25,068 nt of DNA from an uncultured Lachnospiraceae bacterium (GTDB lineage Bacteria; Bacillota; Clostridia; Lachnospirales; Lachnospiraceae). Numbering within the stretch: position 1 is the first letter of the stretch; every line of letters starts with the position of its first letter. Shown here one piece after another: positions 1-8,129 of the stretch. The DNA lies in the NCBI GenBank assembly GCA_910585605.1, contig CAJUFL010000056.1:1-25068 (forward strand), written 5' to 3'. The translations under genes and the position numbers were made by a program. The notes under the pieces are model-generated. The model was not told the DNA's origin and did no database searches. It saw only the letters and a list, made by a program, of their open reading frames with translations.

Positions 1-28
1 AAACCCTTGAATAATGGATATTTTCTAA

Positions 29-163
29 GTCACCTATTCCAACTATCCAACAGAGGAAGGAAAAACGGAATGTGAAGAGATGCCCCATAGTGAGACATTG
101 CGGGTGATGAAGCTCTTGGACCGGATTCGGGAAGAGTGGGGTATGAAATACCCTTGTGAGTGA
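29..163 (+). pseudogene. C-terminal fragment of an unrecognised protein
   Basis: An open frame of 44 codons ends in TGA at 161-163 with a protein-like, charged C-terminus (it finishes GMKYPCE). The same frame has a stop at 26-28 and no good start codon with a ribosome site. It is therefore either the tail of a gene broken by a frameshift or deletion near the window edge, or a short spurious frame. I do not recognise the family. The composition, rich in Glu, Arg and Leu and ending in a helix-like segment, is the only argument that it is coding. The following 190 bp (164-355) hold the pap promoter and no other gene. Confidence 0.3.
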
Positions 164-274
164 GATGACTGTCTGCAAAACGGTACTGCTGAATCTTACG
201 GTTTTCCTTTAAAATACAATAGATTTTCTCCTTTTATATTATAAAAATATGTAGAAAAACAGCGGTTTATGAGA

Positions 275-348
275 TATAATATCAATAAATAAATGATAGC
301 TTTTCGGGTTTTATAATTGCCTAAGCATAAATTTATATGAAAGGAGAG
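275..348 (+). promoter_or_regulatory. Promoter -10 and ribosome site of pap
   Basis: A perfect TATAAT lies at 275-280. No good -35 is visible at the usual distance. A strong GGAGAGG Shine-Dalgarno sequence lies a few bases before the ATG at 356. The whole stretch is AT-rich, typical of a clostridial promoter region. Confidence 0.45.
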
Positions 349-355
349 GATATAT

Positions 356-1822
356 ATGCTGAGAGAATGGTGTAAAGGAGAAAAACCGGAAGAGGAAGAA
401 CTTGAAAAACGATTAAAAGAAGCGAGGGTGAGGCTTGCTGCCAGACAGATGACTATTAAAGAGAGAAATCTGCCTGTATTGATTTTGTTAGAGGGCTGGG
501 GTGCTGCCGGTAAAGGAAGTATACTGGGAAAAGTGATTAAGAACATGGACCCTCGTTTCTTTAAAGTAGCAGCCATGAAGCAGCCCACGGAAGAGGAACT
601 GAGAAAACCATTTTTATACCGTCATTTTGTAAAAATACCGCAGGCAGGGAAGTTTATGTTTTTTGACGGAGGCTGGATGGATGAAGTCACAAGGGCATAT
701 TTACACGGAAATATCACAGAAAACCAGTATAAAGAACGTGTGGTAAGCATTAAGAATTTTGAACGGCAGCTTACGGATAACGGGTATCTTGTGATGAAAT
801 TTTTCTTTCATATTGATGAAAAGGAACAAAAGAAAAGGATAGAAGGTTTATTGGAGGATAAAAATACCAGGTGGCGTGTCGGAGAGGATGATTTATGGCA
901 GAACAAAAATTATGACAAATGCATGGCAGTATATGACCAGTATCTTTTTGATACAAACCATTCCATGGCACCCTGGTATCTGATAGATTCGAAAAGTAAA
1001 AAATGGGCAGAATTGCAGATGCTGGAGATATTGATCAGCGGTATTGACACGGCATTGAAGAACAGTTCTCTTGCTGTTCCGATTTTACAGAATATATTCC
1101 CGTTAAAAACAATATCCAGGCTGTCGGAGATCCCTTTGGATAAAAAACTGTCAGAAGAAGAATATGATCAGCAGCTTAAGGCATGCCAGAAAAGGCTCCG
1201 GCAATTACATAATGAATTATACCGTAAAAAGATACCGGTTGTCATCGCTTATGAGGGATGGGACGCTGCGGGAAAAGGAGGTAATATCAAGAGGATTGCC
1301 GCAGCTTTGGATCCGAGAGGTTATGAAGTACATCCTATTGCCAGTCCTGAGCCCCATGAGAAGGCGAGACATTATTTGTGGCGTTTTTGGAACCGTCTGC
1401 CCAAAGACGGACATATTGCTATTTTTGACCGTACATGGTATGGGCGTGTGATGGTAGAGCGGCTGGAAGGGTTTTGCAGTGAAAATGACTGGCAGCGTGC
1501 CTATAATGAGATTAATGAATTTGAAAAAGAACTTTCTGACTGGGGTGCGATAGTGATAAAGTTCTGGGTGCAGATTGACAAGGAAACTCAGTTAGAGCGT
1601 TTTACTCTTCGTCAGAATACACCAGAAAAGCAGTGGAAGATTACGGATGAAGATTGGCGTAACCGAGAAAAATGGGATCTTTATGAAGACGCGGTAGACG
1701 AAATGCTGCAAAAGACCAGTACTACTTTTGCACCCTGGTATGTGCTGGAATCTAACGATAAAAAGTATGCAAGGGTAAAAGCTTTAAAGATTTTGATAAA
1801 AGAGATTGAAAAGCGGCTTTAG
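356..1822 (+). CDS. pap: Polyphosphate:AMP phosphotransferase (PPK2 family, two-domain)
   Basis: This enzyme transfers a phosphate from inorganic polyphosphate to AMP, giving ADP; with adenylate kinase it allows ATP regeneration from polyphosphate. It acts in the cytoplasm. The 488-residue length and two tandem PPK2 P-loop domains match the class II two-domain PAP family. Domain 1 has a Walker A at about residues 46-55 (EGWGAAGKGS). Domain 2 has a second near 300 (EGWDAAGKGG) followed by the FDRTWYGR motif with catalytic-type Asp/Arg residues. In domain 1 the matching segment reads FFDGGWMDEV and lacks the Arg, so domain 1 is probably structural, as known for this family. The ATG at 356 has a strong ribosome site. 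The gene appears monocistronic, since the next gene has its own promoter. Confidence 0.93.
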   Translation: MLREWCKGEKPEEEELEKRLKEARVRLAARQMTIKERNLPVLILLEGWGAAGKGSILGKVIKNMDPRFFKVAAMKQPTEEELRKPFLYRHFVKIPQAGKFMFFDGGWMDEVTRAYLHGNITENQYKERVVSIKNFERQLTDNGYLVMKFFFHIDEKEQKKRIEGLLEDKNTRWRVGEDDLWQNKNYDKCMAVYDQYLFDTNHSMAPWYLIDSKSKKWAELQMLEILISGIDTALKNSSLAVPILQNIFPLKTISRLSEIPLDKKLSEEEYDQQLKACQKRLRQLHNELYRKKIPVVIAYEGWDAAGKGGNIKRIAAALDPRGYEVHPIASPEPHEKARHYLWRFWNRLPKDGHIAIFDRTWYGRVMVERLEGFCSENDWQRAYNEINEFEKELSDWGAIVIKFWVQIDKETQLERFTLRQNTPEKQWKITDEDWRNREKWDLYEDAVDEMLQKTSTTFAPWYVLESNDKKYARVKALKILIKEIEKRL

Positions 1823-1885
1823 GCAGGGAAAAGGACCGGATTACAAATTGCTGCATTAAAGGAAAAATATACAAAAAAATCTGCA

Positions 1886-1914
1886 TTGATTAAAATTGGA
1901 ATAACCGATATAAT
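1886..1914 (+). promoter_or_regulatory. Sigma-A type promoter of the C1 peptidase gene
   Basis: TTGATT (1886-1891) is separated by 17 bp from a perfect TATAAT (1909-1914). The predicted leader of about 100 nt contains an imperfect hairpin (CACCAT at 1945-1950 with ATGGTG at 1969-1974, extended by ACTA/TAGT across a bulge). The ribosome site AAGGAGG precedes the ATG at 2022. Confidence 0.65.
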
Positions 1915-2021
1915 AAAAGCTATTATTGATAGTGCAGGATACTACACCATTTGCTTTACATATTCAATATGGTGATATAGTGAAATGTCTGGTGCTACAT
2001 AATCATTAAGGAGGATATAGA

Positions 2022-4007
2022 ATGAAGAAACAACATTTTTCCGGAGTGAAAAAGCTATGTGCGGCAGCTCTGGTAAGCTTATTGGGAATAAGTATGTTAA
2101 GCGGTGGCACCGGGATGTCAGGGGTCTATGCGAAGACCGAATCACCGTTTGTTGTCAGTGAAAACTGGCTGGAGCCTGCCAAGATATATAATTCCGACAG
2201 TGATGAAATTGTAAAAAGAGGCGCTGCGTTACCCACCAGATTTGATGCCAGAGAGCAGGGCTGGGTGACGCCGGTAAAGGATCAGGGAGCATATGAAAGC
2301 TGCTGGGCCTTTTCTTCCATAGCGGCAATAGAAAGTAATCTGATCAAAAATGGAAGGGCGACTAGTGAAATTGACTTGTCTGAAAATCAGCTGGCGTATT
2401 TCTTTTATAACAGGCAGACAGATAAATTGGGATATACAGCTGGGGATTATAATATGACAACCAGGGGAGATTATCTACAGGCTGGTGGAACTCTGCAGGG
2501 CACGGCATTAGCACTTGCAACATGGGCAGGAGTGACAACAGAAGATAAGTCACCGTATCTTACGAAGCCGTCGCCTTCTCTGTGTTATGCATCCGATTAT
2601 TCAATAAAGAATGTATATTTATATGATTATGACGTAAGAAGTCTCAACCGTTCCGTGACAACGGTTAAGCAGGCCATTTTAGACCACGGTGCAGTAGCAT
2701 GTGGAATTTATATGGATGCCAAATATCTTAATTTTGATAATGCGTCCTATAACTGTACAGAGGAGAATGGTAATCATGCTGTTGCAATTGTGGGATGGGA
2801 TGATAATTATTCCAGAAATAATTTCGTCAACAAACCGTCATCAAACGGAGCATGGATTGTAAAAAACAGCTATGGCACAACGGAAAAATATCTGGATAAG
2901 GGATATAATTATGTGTCCTATGAGGATCGGTCATTGGCTGAATTCATTGCATTTGAGGCAGTGACAGCGGCGGAACAGTATGATAATAATTATCAGCATG
3001 ACGGTACTGCCAATCCGGCATATAGCTATAAAGGGGCTGACTGGTATGCAAATGTGTTTAAAGCGAAGGGAGCTTCCGGTTACAATGAAGAGTTAAAAGC
3101 GATTGGAGTTTATCTTCTTTCAGCTAATACGACCTATGAGGTTCAGGTATATACAGGATTGACCAGTCCAAATAAACCCACAAGTGGAACAAAGGCATTA
3201 TCTGCGAAAGGCACACTTAAAGATGCAGGATTTCAGACGATTACATTGCCCAAACCGGTATCATTAACGGCGGGAGAAAATTTTGCTGTATTAGTGAGAG
3301 TGACGGAGTCCTCAGGAAGTAATGCTTATGTTGGAATGGATGCTTCTTACCGGAATAATTGGATTAGCTTTATTTCTAACACAGGGAAAAACCAGTCTCT
3401 TATGAAAGTGGGTGGAAAGTGGTATGATGTCAGTAAGGAGTTAAGTGCGAATACAAGAATTAAAGCATATACAGATGTGACAAGGGTGAAATCCAATTTT
3501 AAATTAAGTGGTTCCAGCCTTGGCGTATCGAAGGGCTCTTCCCAGAAGCTGTCTTTAAAGAGTGCAGCTAACGTGTATCGAAAGGTTACCTGGAAGTCTT
3601 CCAATAGTAAGGTTGCTTCCGTAAACAGTAAGGGATCTGTGAAAGGAAAATCTTATGGTACTGCAACAATTTCTGCAACCTTTATGGGTGGTGCAAAGAA
3701 AAAGACATTAAAGTGCAAGGTTACGGTAGGACCTTCCAAAGTAGGGAATTTTAAGGTATCAGGCGGTAAGAAATTAACGGTGAAATGGAAGAAAAACAGT
3801 GCAGCGAACGGTTATGAAATTTATTATTCAACCAGCAAGGATGGTAAATATAAGAAGCTGGCCACCATTTCAAAGGGCACAAAAACTTCTTATAGCAAGA
3901 AGCTGGCAGCTAAGACATATTATGTGAAAATGCGGCCATACAAAACATTCGGCAAAAAAAAACTGTATGGAAGTTTTACTTCAGTTAAGACCGTAGTAAT
4001 CAAATAA
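2022..4007 (+). CDS. Secreted C1A (papain-like) cysteine peptidase with lectin-like, Big_2 and FN3-like domains
   Basis: This 661-residue protein is a probable exported protease acting at or outside the cell surface. Residues 1-37 form a signal peptide (KK..., hydrophobic core, then a VYA cleavage-like site). The papain domain covers about 70-310 with the oxyanion Gln88, catalytic Cys94 (SCWAF), His252 (NHAVAIVGW) and Asn282 (KNSYG). A beta-rich region at about 320-475 matches the lectin-like domain usual in bacterial C1A peptidases. A Big_2 immunoglobulin-like domain (about 495-573, WKSSNSKVASV...GTATI) and a Lys/Tyr-rich FN3-like domain (about 578-661) follow. No LPXTG sorting signal or membrane anchor is seen, so wall attachment would be non-covalent, perhaps through the basic C-terminus. 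No obvious propeptide inhibitor domain is present: only about 33 residues separate the signal peptide and the mature-like start. Confidence 0.9.
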   Translation: MKKQHFSGVKKLCAAALVSLLGISMLSGGTGMSGVYAKTESPFVVSENWLEPAKIYNSDSDEIVKRGAALPTRFDAREQGWVTPVKDQGAYESCWAFSSIAAIESNLIKNGRATSEIDLSENQLAYFFYNRQTDKLGYTAGDYNMTTRGDYLQAGGTLQGTALALATWAGVTTEDKSPYLTKPSPSLCYASDYSIKNVYLYDYDVRSLNRSVTTVKQAILDHGAVACGIYMDAKYLNFDNASYNCTEENGNHAVAIVGWDDNYSRNNFVNKPSSNGAWIVKNSYGTTEKYLDKGYNYVSYEDRSLAEFIAFEAVTAAEQYDNNYQHDGTANPAYSYKGADWYANVFKAKGASGYNEELKAIGVYLLSANTTYEVQVYTGLTSPNKPTSGTKALSAKGTLKDAGFQTITLPKPVSLTAGENFAVLVRVTESSGSNAYVGMDASYRNNWISFISNTGKNQSLMKVGGKWYDVSKELSANTRIKAYTDVTRVKSNFKLSGSSLGVSKGSSQKLSLKSAANVYRKVTWKSSNSKVASVNSKGSVKGKSYGTATISATFMGGAKKKTLKCKVTVGPSKVGNFKVSGGKKLTVKWKKNSAANGYEIYYSTSKDGKYKKLATISKGTKTSYSKKLAAKTYYVKMRPYKTFGKKKLYGSFTSVKTVVIK

Positions 4008-4020
4008 AATAAATATAGTC

Positions 4021-4049
4021 TTGAATCCTAATGGGGATTATGATAAAAT
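4021..4049 (+). promoter_or_regulatory. Probable promoter of the SCP2-like gene
   Basis: TTGAAT (4021-4026), 17 bp, TAAAAT (4044-4049). A 10-bp perfect palindrome CGATTAATCG (4103-4112), extendable by AAAG/TTTT pairing, lies just before the AAGGAGG ribosome site (4118-4124) and could be an operator or leader hairpin. Confidence 0.45.
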
Positions 4050-4133
4050 GATAGACGGTTGCATGATTAAAGTTGATTAAACGCATATTTCGACAAATAA
4101 AGCGATTAATCGTTTCGAAGGAGGTATGAGACT

Positions 4134-4454
4134 ATGACATACGATGAGGTTTTTACAAAATTTAAGGATATGTTCAAGGATGCAGATGTAAGTAAAGTAA
4201 AAGAACATTTGGCATATCAGTTCAATATTACGGGAGAAGGTGCAGGAGCCTTTTATGCAGAGGTAAAGGATGGCAAGTTATCTATTGAGCCATATGAATA
4301 CTTTGACAGGGATGCACTATTTATCTGTTCGGCAGATAATCTGTTCAAGATTATTTCAGGCGAATTAGATCCTGTAAAAGCTTTTACATTTGGGAAGCTG
4401 AAGGTGGAAGGCAATATTGATAAAGCTTTGAAAATCAAAGAATTGATGAAGTAA
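4134..4454 (+). CDS. Small SCP2 sterol-binding-domain-like protein
   Basis: A 106-residue soluble protein with the typical SCP2 fold pattern: an N-terminal amphipathic helix, a strand pair around GEGAGAFYAEVKDG, then a segment of the form 'dalficsadnlfkiisGELDPVKAFTFGKLKVEGNIDKALKIKELM'. This last segment is diagnostic for bacterial single-domain SCP2 proteins (the G-x-L-x-P...A-F-x-x-G-K-L-x-V-x-G-x-x motif). The fold binds lipids or other hydrophobic ligands; the ligand here is unknown. The length equals the usual single-domain form. An AAGGAGG ribosome site lies 9 bp before the ATG. A long hairpin follows the stop codon. Confidence 0.85.
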   Translation: MTYDEVFTKFKDMFKDADVSKVKEHLAYQFNITGEGAGAFYAEVKDGKLSIEPYEYFDRDALFICSADNLFKIISGELDPVKAFTFGKLKVEGNIDKALKIKELMK

Positions 4455-4514
4455 TTGCAAATGGGAACAATAGATGTTTTCCAGTCCATAGATAATTGAT
4501 GTATGATTTTGGAT

Positions 4515-4561
4515 GGGGCTGTCGCATTAAAGGAAAAAGAAATCTTTAATGCAGCAGTCCC
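4515..4561 (+). terminator. Long intergenic hairpin after the SCP2-like gene
   Basis: GGGGCTGTCGCATTAAAG (4515-4532) pairs with CTTTAATGCAGCAGTCCC (4544-4561) over 18 positions with two G-U pairs, one further wobble and one mismatch; the loop is 11 nt. No run of T follows directly (ATTTGCTTG), so it may be a weak terminator or an RNA-stabilising hairpin rather than a canonical Rho-independent terminator. The sequence resembles the terminator at 5749-5783. Confidence 0.55.
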
Positions 4562-4567
4562 ATTTGC

Positions 4568-4597
4568 TTGCATAAAAAGGTAGTTGTATAGTATAAT
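4568..4597 (+). promoter_or_regulatory. Promoter of the NYN/OST-HTH gene
   Basis: TTGCAT (4568-4573), 18 bp, perfect TATAAT (4592-4597). It gives a leader of roughly 130 nt before the likely start at 4734. Confidence 0.55.
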
Positions 4598-4733
4598 ACA
4601 TATGATTTATTCTGCGAAATTGTAAAATCAGGAAAAATAAGGGCAGGATAAAAATGAGCGTGGTGAGGAAGGAAATATAGTATTTCCATACATTGGAATT
4701 ATGTTGGGAAATATTGTTTGTCGGGATAAAATT

Positions 4734-5741
4734 ATGGATGAGAAGAAGATTGTATTATTAATAGATGCAGAAAATACCAGTGCAAAATATGCGGACAACA
4801 TTATACATTATCTGGAACAGCAGGGGGATATCATTAGTGCCCAGATTTATGGTGATTTTCTGGATAACGATAATACAAAAAAATGGAATAGTAAAGCAGT
4901 TGTACATAATTTCCAGCGGTATCAGGCGGATACTACCAAAGCAGGTAAGAATGCTGCGGATATAGCATTAGTTATTGATGCCATGGACTTTTTACATAAA
5001 GAAAATCCGGCTGATATTTTTTGTATTGTTACATCCGATGGGGATTTTACGAGTCTTGTAGAGAGAATCAGGAAAGAGACAATTGAAGTAATCGGAATCG
5101 GTAAATCGGATGCGTCACCCAGACTGAGAAAAGCATGCAGCAGTTATTATGAACTTGAAAATCTGGGAGGCTCAGAGGAGAAGAAGGCTGAAAAAAAATC
5201 CGATAAAAAGAAAAAGGACAGCCATGCCTTGAATGATAATCATGCTGATAATAGCAAAAAAGAAATAAAAAAAGTATTCGGAAAAGGAAAGAAAGAGTCA
5301 GGAAAAAAGGAATCCCGCAAAAAGAAAGAGCCGTTAAAAAATATCAAGATGGCTTTGAATGAACTGGTACAGCAGGATGAAAATGCAGGCAAGTATGCTG
5401 ATCTGGGTGGAATCAAAAGCCGTATCCAATTGAGATATCCGGGATTTGATGAACAGGATTATGGGTATAAGACTATCCGGGAGTTGATTGATAAGGAGAC
5501 CAAATTTGAGGTGTATCAGGACGGAAAACATACTTATGTTGTTTCCGGCAGGAGAAATACCGAGTTAGAGAATGTATGCCGGTTTATTATCGATCTGTTT
5601 CCGAAAAAAGTGATAGGAGAGCATGAAGTAGGTGCTTTGGGCAGACGTCTGCACAGTCAGTTTCCAGAGTTCAATTATAAAAATTACGGATACAAAAAAC
5701 TAAGTTCTTTTTTAGAAGAAATAGGATTTACCATATATTAG
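4734..5741 (+). CDS. NYN (LabA/PIN-like) domain protein with two OST-HTH/LOTUS domains
   Basis: The N-terminal NYN domain covers about the first 145 residues: VLLIDAENTS with the first catalytic Asp, DIALVIDAMDFL with the second Asp, and VTSDGDFTSLV with the third acidic site. This is the PIN-like metal-dependent ribonuclease fold. A very basic Lys-rich linker of about 60 residues follows, then two OST-HTH (LOTUS) domains, each ending in a YGYK(T/K)(I/L) motif; LOTUS domains are known RNA (including G-quadruplex RNA) binders. The role is inferred as RNA cleavage or RNA processing. I chose the ATG at 4734 (MDEKKIVLLID) because the frame extension to an ATG at 4701 adds only 11 poorly conserved-looking residues; neither start has a strong ribosome site. 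Confidence 0.85.
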   Translation: MDEKKIVLLIDAENTSAKYADNIIHYLEQQGDIISAQIYGDFLDNDNTKKWNSKAVVHNFQRYQADTTKAGKNAADIALVIDAMDFLHKENPADIFCIVTSDGDFTSLVERIRKETIEVIGIGKSDASPRLRKACSSYYELENLGGSEEKKAEKKSDKKKKDSHALNDNHADNSKKEIKKVFGKGKKESGKKESRKKKEPLKNIKMALNELVQQDENAGKYADLGGIKSRIQLRYPGFDEQDYGYKTIRELIDKETKFEVYQDGKHTYVVSGRRNTELENVCRFIIDLFPKKVIGEHEVGALGRRLHSQFPEFNYKNYGYKKLSSFLEEIGFTIY

Positions 5742-5748
5742 AAAAATG

Positions 5749-5787
5749 ACTGCCGCATTAAGAAGATATCTTTTTGCGGCAGTTATT
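5749..5787 (+). terminator. Rho-independent terminator of the NYN gene
   Basis: ACTGCCGCA (5749-5757) pairs perfectly with TGCGGCAGT (5775-5783), with inner AAGA/TCTT pairing, followed by TATTTTATTT. It starts 8 bp after the stop codon. Confidence 0.8.
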
Positions 5788-5814
5788 TTATTTGCGTAGA
5801 AGGTATAAGCCAAG

Positions 5815-5834
5815 TTGGAATGCAGACATTCCAA
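5815..5834. other. Hairpin between the convergent genes
   Basis: TTGGAATG (5815-5822), loop CAGA, CATTCCAA (5827-5834): a perfect 8-bp stem 54 bp beyond the stop of the minus-strand hydrogenase-like gene. Neither strand has a T-run after it. A second small stem (CCCGC/GTGGG) lies close by, around 5845-5860. It may serve as 3' end structure for the minus-strand transcript. Confidence 0.4.
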
Positions 5835-5887
5835 TTTGACGCTGCCCGCAAACGTGGGAAACTCGCAAAGCATGTTTCTCATCGTTT

Positions 5888-7840
5888 TTATGAATCGCCT
5901 AACGCGTTCAGTTTTTCTTTGATTTCGTTTGCAGTATGAAGGATGCTGGCGACAGAAGCTGCAATTTCTTCACTGGAGGCTGCAAGATTTACAGTTCTTC
6001 CATTTACTGCATCTATAATTTCATGTAGCTTTTGGGTATCCTCTAAGATTGTGCCTACGGAATTCATAATCTTTTCCTGACTTTGGTTACTACGGTTGGC
6101 AGTTTCCCTGGATTCGCTGGCGAGATTATTGATTTCCCCGGCAACTACCGCAAACCCTCTTCCGCTTTCCCCGGCACGGGCTGCCTCAATACTGGCGTTT
6201 AGAGCGAGCATATTGGTCTGGGCGGCGATGCTGACGACTTCTGCATTGTTCTGTGATAATTCATCCAGAAAAGAGCTGATTTCAGTCATAGATTGCGATA
6301 AGTCCTCACAGAAATAAGTTACGTTTGTTATGTGTTGAGAAATCTCGGAGCTTTCTGCTGCATTGCTTTCATTTCTTGTTGCCATATCATCTACGGACTG
6401 GTAAAGGTTTGTGAATTCTTCATTGATACCCTGAATGGTATTGATGATCAGTTGATGCTGGTTTTCAATGATCTGTTTATCAGACTCTAATTGGGAGGCT
6501 AACGTCTCAGCCATTTCTTTTTGAGCCTCCACTTCCTTTTTAATATAGTAGATGCAGTTTGTCTTCTGGTTGAAGCCGTTGAAAATGGCATCAGCCATCT
6601 GCATACAGGAATCATAACCACAGCAGGAGCAGTTGATGGTACGTTCTGTCTGTGTGTGTTTGTTCATTTCATCAAATATGGTATTGCGCTCGGCAGCAGT
6701 TGGTTTTTGATAGGTACATTCCGCAGAATGATCTGTGTAGGAGCGAAGATAATCTTCTAAGTTAAGGTTGTGGAACTGCTGGTTTAGCTGTTTTAGACGC
6801 TGTTCCGGCGTGAGCTTTTTGGACCATGCACTCCGTCGGTTATCTTTTTTTGATTCTTCACGGATTGCGAGGAGATTACAGAGAGGATCGTCTGTCTTTC
6901 CTTTTTCGGCTTCGCAGCCGGTTCCGTAAATACAGCCGGAGGAACAGTTAAGGGCATCAATAAAGAGATAAGGTGTTTTGTTTCCAGCAATCCGTTCTTT
7001 ATTCTGCTCCAGGTAATGATACATATGTTTTTCGCCTTCTATCTGGCGGATAAATACACTTTCACCGAGAAACCAGTATACATTTTCTTTGAGTCCACCG
7101 GGCATAGGATAAATGGAACCCAGACCATATTCAATTTCATCTGATTGTAATTCACCGGAAACAGGATGTTCATGAATGTATTTCATCAAATGATCAAAGG
7201 TTACATTATAAGAAATATAGCCTTTATTATTGGGATCATCAATCTCCATTTTCTTTGCTATGCAAGGGCTGATAAATGCAAGCTTGTCCCGGATTCCCAT
7301 TTCCTTCTTTGCATAAATAGCAGCACACATCATTGGACTTTGTACAGGAAAAAGTTTTGGCAGTAATTCCGGCAGATTGCGTTCTATATAACCCACCACT
7401 GCGGGACAAGGCTGGGAAATACCTCCTAAAAAGTTATGTTTTTTTATATAGTTAAGATAGCCCCAGGTTGTAATGTCAGCACCGAAAGAAACACTGATCA
7501 TGCGGTTCACGCCAAGCTTTTTTAAGCCTCCGAGTACACTCTCGTATTCCTTTGGATAATTTGCCTTGAATGCAGGAGCAATCAGGATAGAAATGGGTTC
7601 ACCACGTTTCAAATCTTCAAAAAATCGTTCCGTGTCATCCCGGTATTCTCTGGCTCCATGTTCACAGACATCAAAGCAGGCACCGCAGGCAACACATTTG
7701 CTGCCGTCAACGTCAATACGGTTTATGCCGTCTACTTCACGGGAGACACATGCACCAGTACAGCTGCATACACTGATACATTTATTGCACCCAATACATT
7801 TGTCATTAGTGAAAACTAAAGATTCATTTTCCTTTGTCAT
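5888..7840 (-). CDS. [FeFe]-hydrogenase-like sensor fused to a methyl-accepting chemotaxis signalling domain
   Basis: A 650-residue soluble chimera. Residues 15-25 and 49-59 hold two CxxCxxCxxxC ferredoxin motifs. Residues 80-325 match the [FeFe]-hydrogenase large-subunit domain. H-cluster cysteines are present at 145 (QPCPA), 193 (SPCIAKKME), 299 and 303 (NCSSGC), with an extra Cys at 309. The Cys that relays protons in catalytic enzymes (first Cys of TSCCP) is Pro144 here. Residues 404-412 (CSCCGYDSC) form a further 4Fe-4S motif. After a coiled coil, residues 535-575 are the chemoreceptor hairpin tip (QTNMLALNASIEAARAGE). There is no membrane segment. Domain order matches the sensory, chemotaxis-linked [FeFe] group (group C2 in the HydDB scheme). 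Inferred role: sensing H2 or redox state and signalling to CheA/CheW. The start has a GAGGTGAG ribosome site. Confidence 0.9.
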   Translation of the reverse strand: MTKENESLVFTNDKCIGCNKCISVCSCTGACVSREVDGINRIDVDGSKCVACGACFDVCEHGAREYRDDTERFFEDLKRGEPISILIAPAFKANYPKEYESVLGGLKKLGVNRMISVSFGADITTWGYLNYIKKHNFLGGISQPCPAVVGYIERNLPELLPKLFPVQSPMMCAAIYAKKEMGIRDKLAFISPCIAKKMEIDDPNNKGYISYNVTFDHLMKYIHEHPVSGELQSDEIEYGLGSIYPMPGGLKENVYWFLGESVFIRQIEGEKHMYHYLEQNKERIAGNKTPYLFIDALNCSSGCIYGTGCEAEKGKTDDPLCNLLAIREESKKDNRRSAWSKKLTPEQRLKQLNQQFHNLNLEDYLRSYTDHSAECTYQKPTAAERNTIFDEMNKHTQTERTINCSCCGYDSCMQMADAIFNGFNQKTNCIYYIKKEVEAQKEMAETLASQLESDKQIIENQHQLIINTIQGINEEFTNLYQSVDDMATRNESNAAESSEISQHITNVTYFCEDLSQSMTEISSFLDELSQNNAEVVSIAAQTNMLALNASIEAARAGESGRGFAVVAGEINNLASESRETANRSNQSQEKIMNSVGTILEDTQKLHEIIDAVNGRTVNLAASSEEIAASVASILHTANEIKEKLNALGDS

Positions 7841-7890
7841 ACTCTCACCTCATATAATTTTGCTATTGCTAATAACCCCTTGATAATAGC

Positions 7891-7919
7891 ATTATAGCAT
7901 AAGAAGTGAATTTTTGGAA
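7891..7919 (-). promoter_or_regulatory. Extended -10 promoter of the hydrogenase-like sensor gene
   Basis: Reading the minus strand, TGCTATAAT (TATAAT = 7891-7896 complement) forms an extended -10. A weak TTCCAA -35 (7914-7919) lies 17 bp upstream. It runs divergently to the promoter at 7959-7987. Confidence 0.5.
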
Positions 7920-7958
7920 ATTAATGTTAAAAAGCCAGGGAAATTATCTGGGTATAAA

Positions 7959-7987
7959 TTTACTTTTTTATGAGAAAATGATATCAT
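7959..7987 (+). promoter_or_regulatory. Possible promoter of the oxidoreductase/MBL pair
   Basis: TTTACT (7959-7964), 17 bp, TATCAT (7982-7987). This would leave a leader of about 135 nt before the start at 8130, in which I see no known riboswitch. Confidence 0.35.
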
Positions 7988-8129
7988 AAAAACAGCTGAT
8001 AGAGGAATCAAGGGTAAATAGGACAGCAGCAAGCGGTTTATAAGATTGGAATTACCCATATGAATATGTGCCTGGTTAAGGAAGGCGTTGTATGTACGAA
8101 AATTGGTATAAAATTTGGAGGATATCCAT

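Noticed and set aside
164..230. Possible terminator hairpin AAAACGGTA...TACGGTTTT
   Set aside because: The arms have a central mismatch and the stem is weak; not reliable enough to list.
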